NCBI RefSeq assembly: GCF_018613935.1
Contig: NZ_JAGGPF010000008.1
Coordinates: 1 to 64,000, forward strand
Direction: 5' to 3'
Length of the DNA stretch: 64,000 nucleotides
From: Agromyces sp. ISL-38
GTDB taxonomy: Bacteria > Actinomycetota > Actinomycetes > Actinomycetales > Microbacteriaceae
Positions within the stretch are counted from its first letter, which is position 1; every line of letters begins with the position of its first letter. The position numbers and the translations under genes are program-made. Of this stretch, positions 60,700 to 64,000 are shown in pieces. A model generated the notes under the pieces. That model was not told the origin of the DNA. It searched no databases and was given only the letters and a program-made list of their open reading frames with translations.

Positions 60700-61986
60700 A
60701 TGGCCGCCTCCGTCACCCCGCCGCGTGGAATGCGCGACTTCCTCCCGGCCGAGAAGGCCGTGCGCGAGCACGCCCTCGGCGTCATCCGCGACGTCTACGC
60801 CGCGCACGGCTTCGACGAGATCGAGACGCCCGTCATGGAGGACTCGTCGCGACTGCACGCAGGGCTCGGCGGCGACAACGAGAAGCTCGCGTTCGCGGTC
60901 ATGAGACGCGGGCTCACGGCCGAAGACCTCGAGCGCGCCGCCGCGGGGGCCGACGCGCTCTCGCTCGCCGACCTCGGCTTGCGCTACGACCTCACCGTTC
61001 CGCTCGCGCGCTTCTACGCCACGCACCGCGCGGCGCTCCCGCCCGTCTTCCGCTCGATCCAGATCGCACCGGTGTGGCGTGCCGAACGCCCGCAGAAGGG
61101 CCGCTATCGGCAGTTCGTGCAGTGCGACATCGACATCATCGGCGAGGCCGGCCACCTTGCCGAGCTCGAGCTCCTCACGGCGACGGTCGCGACGCTCGAT
61201 GCCCTGGGCCTCGGCGGATGCGTCATCCGCTTGAACGACCGGCGAATCCTCGCCGGCATCCTCGATTCGTGGGCCGTGCCGGCCGAGGTGCGCGAACGCG
61301 CCCTCATCACGATCGACAAGCTCGACAAGATCGGCCCCGCGGGCGTCGCCGCCGAACTGCGCGAGCTCGGGATCGAGCCGGCGGATGCCTCGACCGGGCT
61401 CAGCACCGATGTCGCCGCCGAGCTCGAAGCACTTGCGAACGCCGACTGGCACCTCGCCGACGGCATCGTGCGGCCTCCGGCCTGGCTCGACCTCGACGCC
61501 TACGCTGCGCTGCGGGAGCTCCGCGACGCCCTGCCCGGCGCGGCCATTGAGTTCGACCCCACGCTCGTGCGTGGCATGGGCTACTACACGGGCACGATCT
61601 TCGAGGTCGCCCACCCCAACCTCGACTATTCGCTCGGCGGCGGCGGCCGCTACGACGGCATGATCGGACGCTTCCTCGGGCAGGAGGTGCCTGCGTGCGG
61701 CTTCTCGATCGGATTCGAGCGCATCGTCGACCTGCTCGAGATGAGCCACGAGGCCAAGCCGCGTTCCGTGGTGCTCGTGTACGACGCCGAGACCCCGCCC
61801 GCGACGCTCCTCGCCGTGAAGGCCGAGCTCGTGGCATCCGGCACCCGCGTTCGCCTCGAGCGCCGCACGAAGAACCTGCGCGCCCTGCTCGATCGTGTGA
61901 CGGCCGACGGGTTCGATGCCTTCGCGCCGATCACGGCCGAGACGACGGATGCCGCGTCGCTCGCGTTCCGCGACCTCGGCGCCTGA
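60700..61986 (+). CDS. hisS: Histidyl-tRNA synthetase
   Basis: 428 residues, class II synthetase. Motif 1 is in the VTPPRGMRDFLPAEKAVREH opening and RDVYAAHGFDEIETPVMED; motif 2 is APVWRAERPQKGRYRQFVQC; the histidine-binding segment is LVRGMGYYTGTIFEVAHP, and motif 3 is GFSIGFERI. The presence of the GYYTG motif and the C-terminal anticodon domain argues for the real synthetase, not HisZ. ATG 60700 (MAASVTPPRG) matches homologues. Confidence 0.95.
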   Translation: MAASVTPPRGMRDFLPAEKAVREHALGVIRDVYAAHGFDEIETPVMEDSSRLHAGLGGDNEKLAFAVMRRGLTAEDLERAAAGADALSLADLGLRYDLTVPLARFYATHRAALPPVFRSIQIAPVWRAERPQKGRYRQFVQCDIDIIGEAGHLAELELLTATVATLDALGLGGCVIRLNDRRILAGILDSWAVPAEVRERALITIDKLDKIGPAGVAAELRELGIEPADASTGLSTDVAAELEALANADWHLADGIVRPPAWLDLDAYAALRELRDALPGAAIEFDPTLVRGMGYYTGTIFEVAHPNLDYSLGGGGRYDGMIGRFLGQEVPACGFSIGFERIVDLLEMSHEAKPRSVVLVYDAETPPATLLAVKAELVASGTRVRLERRTKNLRALLDRVTADGFDAFAPITAETTDAASLAFRDLGA

Positions 61987-62040
61987 CCCGCCGGCTCGCC
62001 GCCCGCTGACTCGCCGGCCGCCCTACTGCACGCCCGCATT

Positions 62041-62100
62041 CATCGAGTGGGCGAAAATGGCGGCCTTCCTACGGCGGAGGCCGCCAACATCGCCCACTCA
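62041..62100 (-). repeat. 60-nt palindromic element, left copy
   Basis: Read on the minus strand it begins TGAGTGGGCGATGTTGGC and ends TTCGCCCACTCGATG. It folds into a lower stem of 10 bp (62045-62054 with 62090-62099) and an upper stem GGCGGCCT/AGGCCGCC (62059-62066 with 62078-62085). The TGA that opens it is the stop codon of the DUF559 gene. It may also act as the hisS terminator. Confidence 0.85.
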
Positions 62101-63034
62101 TTGCGCTCCGGGGATTCGTCTGGCTTCGCAGGCTCGCCGGACCCGCGCGATGAGCCGCTCCGGCTCGTGAAAGACGGCACGAGAGGTGACACGGATGACG
62201 CGCCAGCCCGCATCCTCGAACAACTCGCGCCGCTCGATGTCCCGGTGCCACCTCCCCGCGTCGCGATGATCGTCTCCTTCGTACTCGATCGCGATGCGCA
62301 GGTCGGGGTAGGCAAGGTCGGGGTGAAGCACGATCGATCCATCGCCAACGGGCACGGGCACGCCGATCAGCGGCTCGGGAAGGCCCCCGGCGACGAGCAG
62401 AAGGCGCATCAGGGTTACCATCCTCGAGTCGACCCCGGTGCGGAGACGAGGGAGCGCCCCACCTGGCCGAGGCCACTCCCCGCATGCGTGGGTGTGTACG
62501 GATCGCACGTTCGAGCGACGCGAGATCGGAGAGGGGTGGCTCACCGTTTCGGCGGCTCTGCACTGCGCCGCTGATCAGGAAGTCACCGACCGCCGTGAGG
62601 TCCTGAGCGCTCAATGCCGACGCCAGCTGCATCCACATCGTCTCCGCCGTGACCACCGGCAATCCGTGCAGGAAAGAGACCGGGAACGACGACCTGGTGC
62701 GGTGGCCGCATGAGCCTGATGTGCGCGCCCGGGTCGTCGTGGCGCTCAAGACATGCAGCGGCCTGATCGCGCCGGCACTGTGCGGAAGGGGAGCACCATA
62801 GAGGAGCGCGGCAGTGGTGTGGCTGAATGCCTCACCGGGTCGCAGGAGTGGTTCGTAGGCGTTGCACGCGTCGACGATGGATGCGATGTCGAGGCCCATC
62901 GCGCTGACGCCGAAGAAGGGATGATCCACCTGCTGCGTGCGGAGTCGCGCCCGCGTCGTTCCGAATGCCGCGTGTTCACTCGTGCGGATGGCGGCGCCGT
63001 TCGGAATCGGCGGTCGTGCAGGAGCGGGTCGCAT
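62098..63034 (-). pseudogene. Frameshifted DUF559 protein (Vsr-like endonuclease fold) with AbiEi-like N-terminal part
   Basis: An intact gene would encode about 311 residues. The N-terminal frame (from ATG 63034) carries SHTTAALLYGAPLPHSAG and AETMWMQLASALSAQDLTAV plus GDFLISG, the pattern of actinobacterial AbiEi-like/DUF559 proteins. Near 62457-62460 a run of four C (four G in the message) shifts the frame by one; the second frame continues ALPRLRTGVDSRM and then the endonuclease core LHPDLAYPDLRIAIEYEGDD-H and ERRELFEDAGWRVIRVTSRA. Removing one base gives RGVASARWALPRLRTGVDSR without a break. Either a real disabling mutation, a switchable homopolymer, or a sequencing error. GC content is visibly lower than in neighbours. 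Confidence 0.8.
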
Positions 63035-63111
63035 CGGGCCATCGTCGCCGCGACGGCTCGTCATGGTGCGAAGTTGTCCACAGCGCAGGCGCGCATCCGC
63101 GGCATCCGACG

Positions 63112-63171
63112 TGAGTGGGCGATGTTGGCTGAAAAACCTGTGCCATTCGCACCAACTTCGCCCACTCGATG
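63112..63171 (+). repeat. 60-nt palindromic element, right copy
   Basis: Begins TGAGTGGGCGATGTTGGC and ends TTCGCCCACTCGATG, identical in those ends to the left copy and the same length, but with a different middle. It folds by pairing 63113-63122 with 63158-63167 and GTTGG (63124-63128) with CCAAC (63152-63156). The rest of the 63035-63310 gap holds the eno promoter. Confidence 0.85.
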
Positions 63172-63244
63172 GGATAGCGGCGATGGATCGGCTCGAGGCG
63201 CCCGCGCCATCGGACGGCGGCGCGCAGCGGCATCCGCGTCGTCC

Positions 63245-64000
<756 letters not shown>

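Larger units (their letters stand above)
62041..63171. mobile_element. Candidate mobile unit: DUF559 gene bounded by inverted palindromic elements
   Basis: A 1131-bp segment between hisS and eno. Its two 60-nt ends share an 18-nt inner end and a 15-nt outer end and face outward. The single gene inside encodes a Vsr-like endonuclease-fold protein. Neither target-site duplication nor transposase is seen, so mobility is inferred from structure only. Confidence 0.45.

Noticed and set aside
60700-61986. HisZ regulatory paralogue instead of HisRS
   Set aside because: The GYYTG histidine-binding motif, motif 2 arginine region and the anticodon-binding domain are all kept, so it should be a real synthetase.
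62041-63171. Insertion sequence with a transposase
   Set aside because: No DDE, serine or HUH transposase motif is encoded and no target-site duplication is seen; only the hairpin ends suggest mobility.

Overview
The window is about 70% GC, almost fully coding, and reads as a chromosomal segment of a high-GC Gram-positive actinobacterium, most likely a Microbacteriaceae member (Agromyces/Microbacterium-like). The reasons are the actinobacterial tRNA and 5S sequences, the gene order pmt / rsmI - metG - tatD - rsmA - ispE and tRNA-Gln - glmU - prs - fadD - rplY - pth - mfd - mazG - hisS - eno, a bacterial protein O-mannosyltransferase, and a very frequent GCATCCG/CGGATGC 7-mer. No prophage, CRISPR array or recognisable transposase is present; most of the segment is ordinary core and metabolic chromosome.

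Layout. 1-260: end of an rRNA operon (5S gene and terminator). 0.3-8.3 kb: DUF255 thioredoxin-fold protein, DUF3054 + PnuC, a methyltransferase, DUF1761 membrane protein, a DnaJ/NERD-like fusion and an M18 aminopeptidase. 8.4-19.4 kb: CPA1 antiporter, two sulfurtransferases, serine deaminase, two acetyltransferases, MetY with a CoA-binding partner, isochorismatase, ABM monooxygenase and a SolA-type oxidase. 19.5-23.1 kb: a five-gene translationally linked cluster (two membrane proteins, an XRE regulator, two quinone-reductase-like MDR enzymes) behind an AT-rich, repeat-bearing promoter. 23.1-34.4 kb: YeiH exporter, PMT mannosyltransferase, rsmI, an apparently inserted MDR gene with repeats at both ends, then metG-tatD-rsmA-ispE and an ABC-F ATPase. 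34.4-37.2 kb: metQ-metN-metI methionine importer behind a structured leader.

37.4-44.5 kb: MarR regulator; tRNA-Gln lying one nucleotide upstream of glmU, then prs, fadD and an HTH protein; a divergent SDR/XRE-MmyB pair. 44.5-51.5 kb: a complete idonate/gluconate module: IdnD (L-idonate to 5-ketogluconate), IdnO (to gluconate), GntP (uptake), GntK (to 6-phosphogluconate), divergent Gnd (to ribulose 5-phosphate), and a convergent FadR-type GntR regulator. 51.8-62.0 kb: translation and repair genes (L25, Pth, RNase HI with an added C-terminal domain, Mfd), an NhaB-type antiporter, MazG, an NTF2-like protein and HisRS. 62.0-63.2 kb: a 1.13-kb unit with a frameshifted DUF559 (Vsr-like endonuclease fold) gene bounded by two inverted 60-nt hairpin elements with identical ends; this is the clearest accessory or mobile-looking structure in the window. 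63.3-64 kb: start of enolase.

Two window-wide signals stand out. Thirteen or more genes have a TANNNT-like -10 box only 6-12 nt before their start codon, meaning leaderless or nearly leaderless mRNAs. The heptamer GCATCCG/CGGATGC occurs roughly 100 times by my manual count, far above composition expectation.
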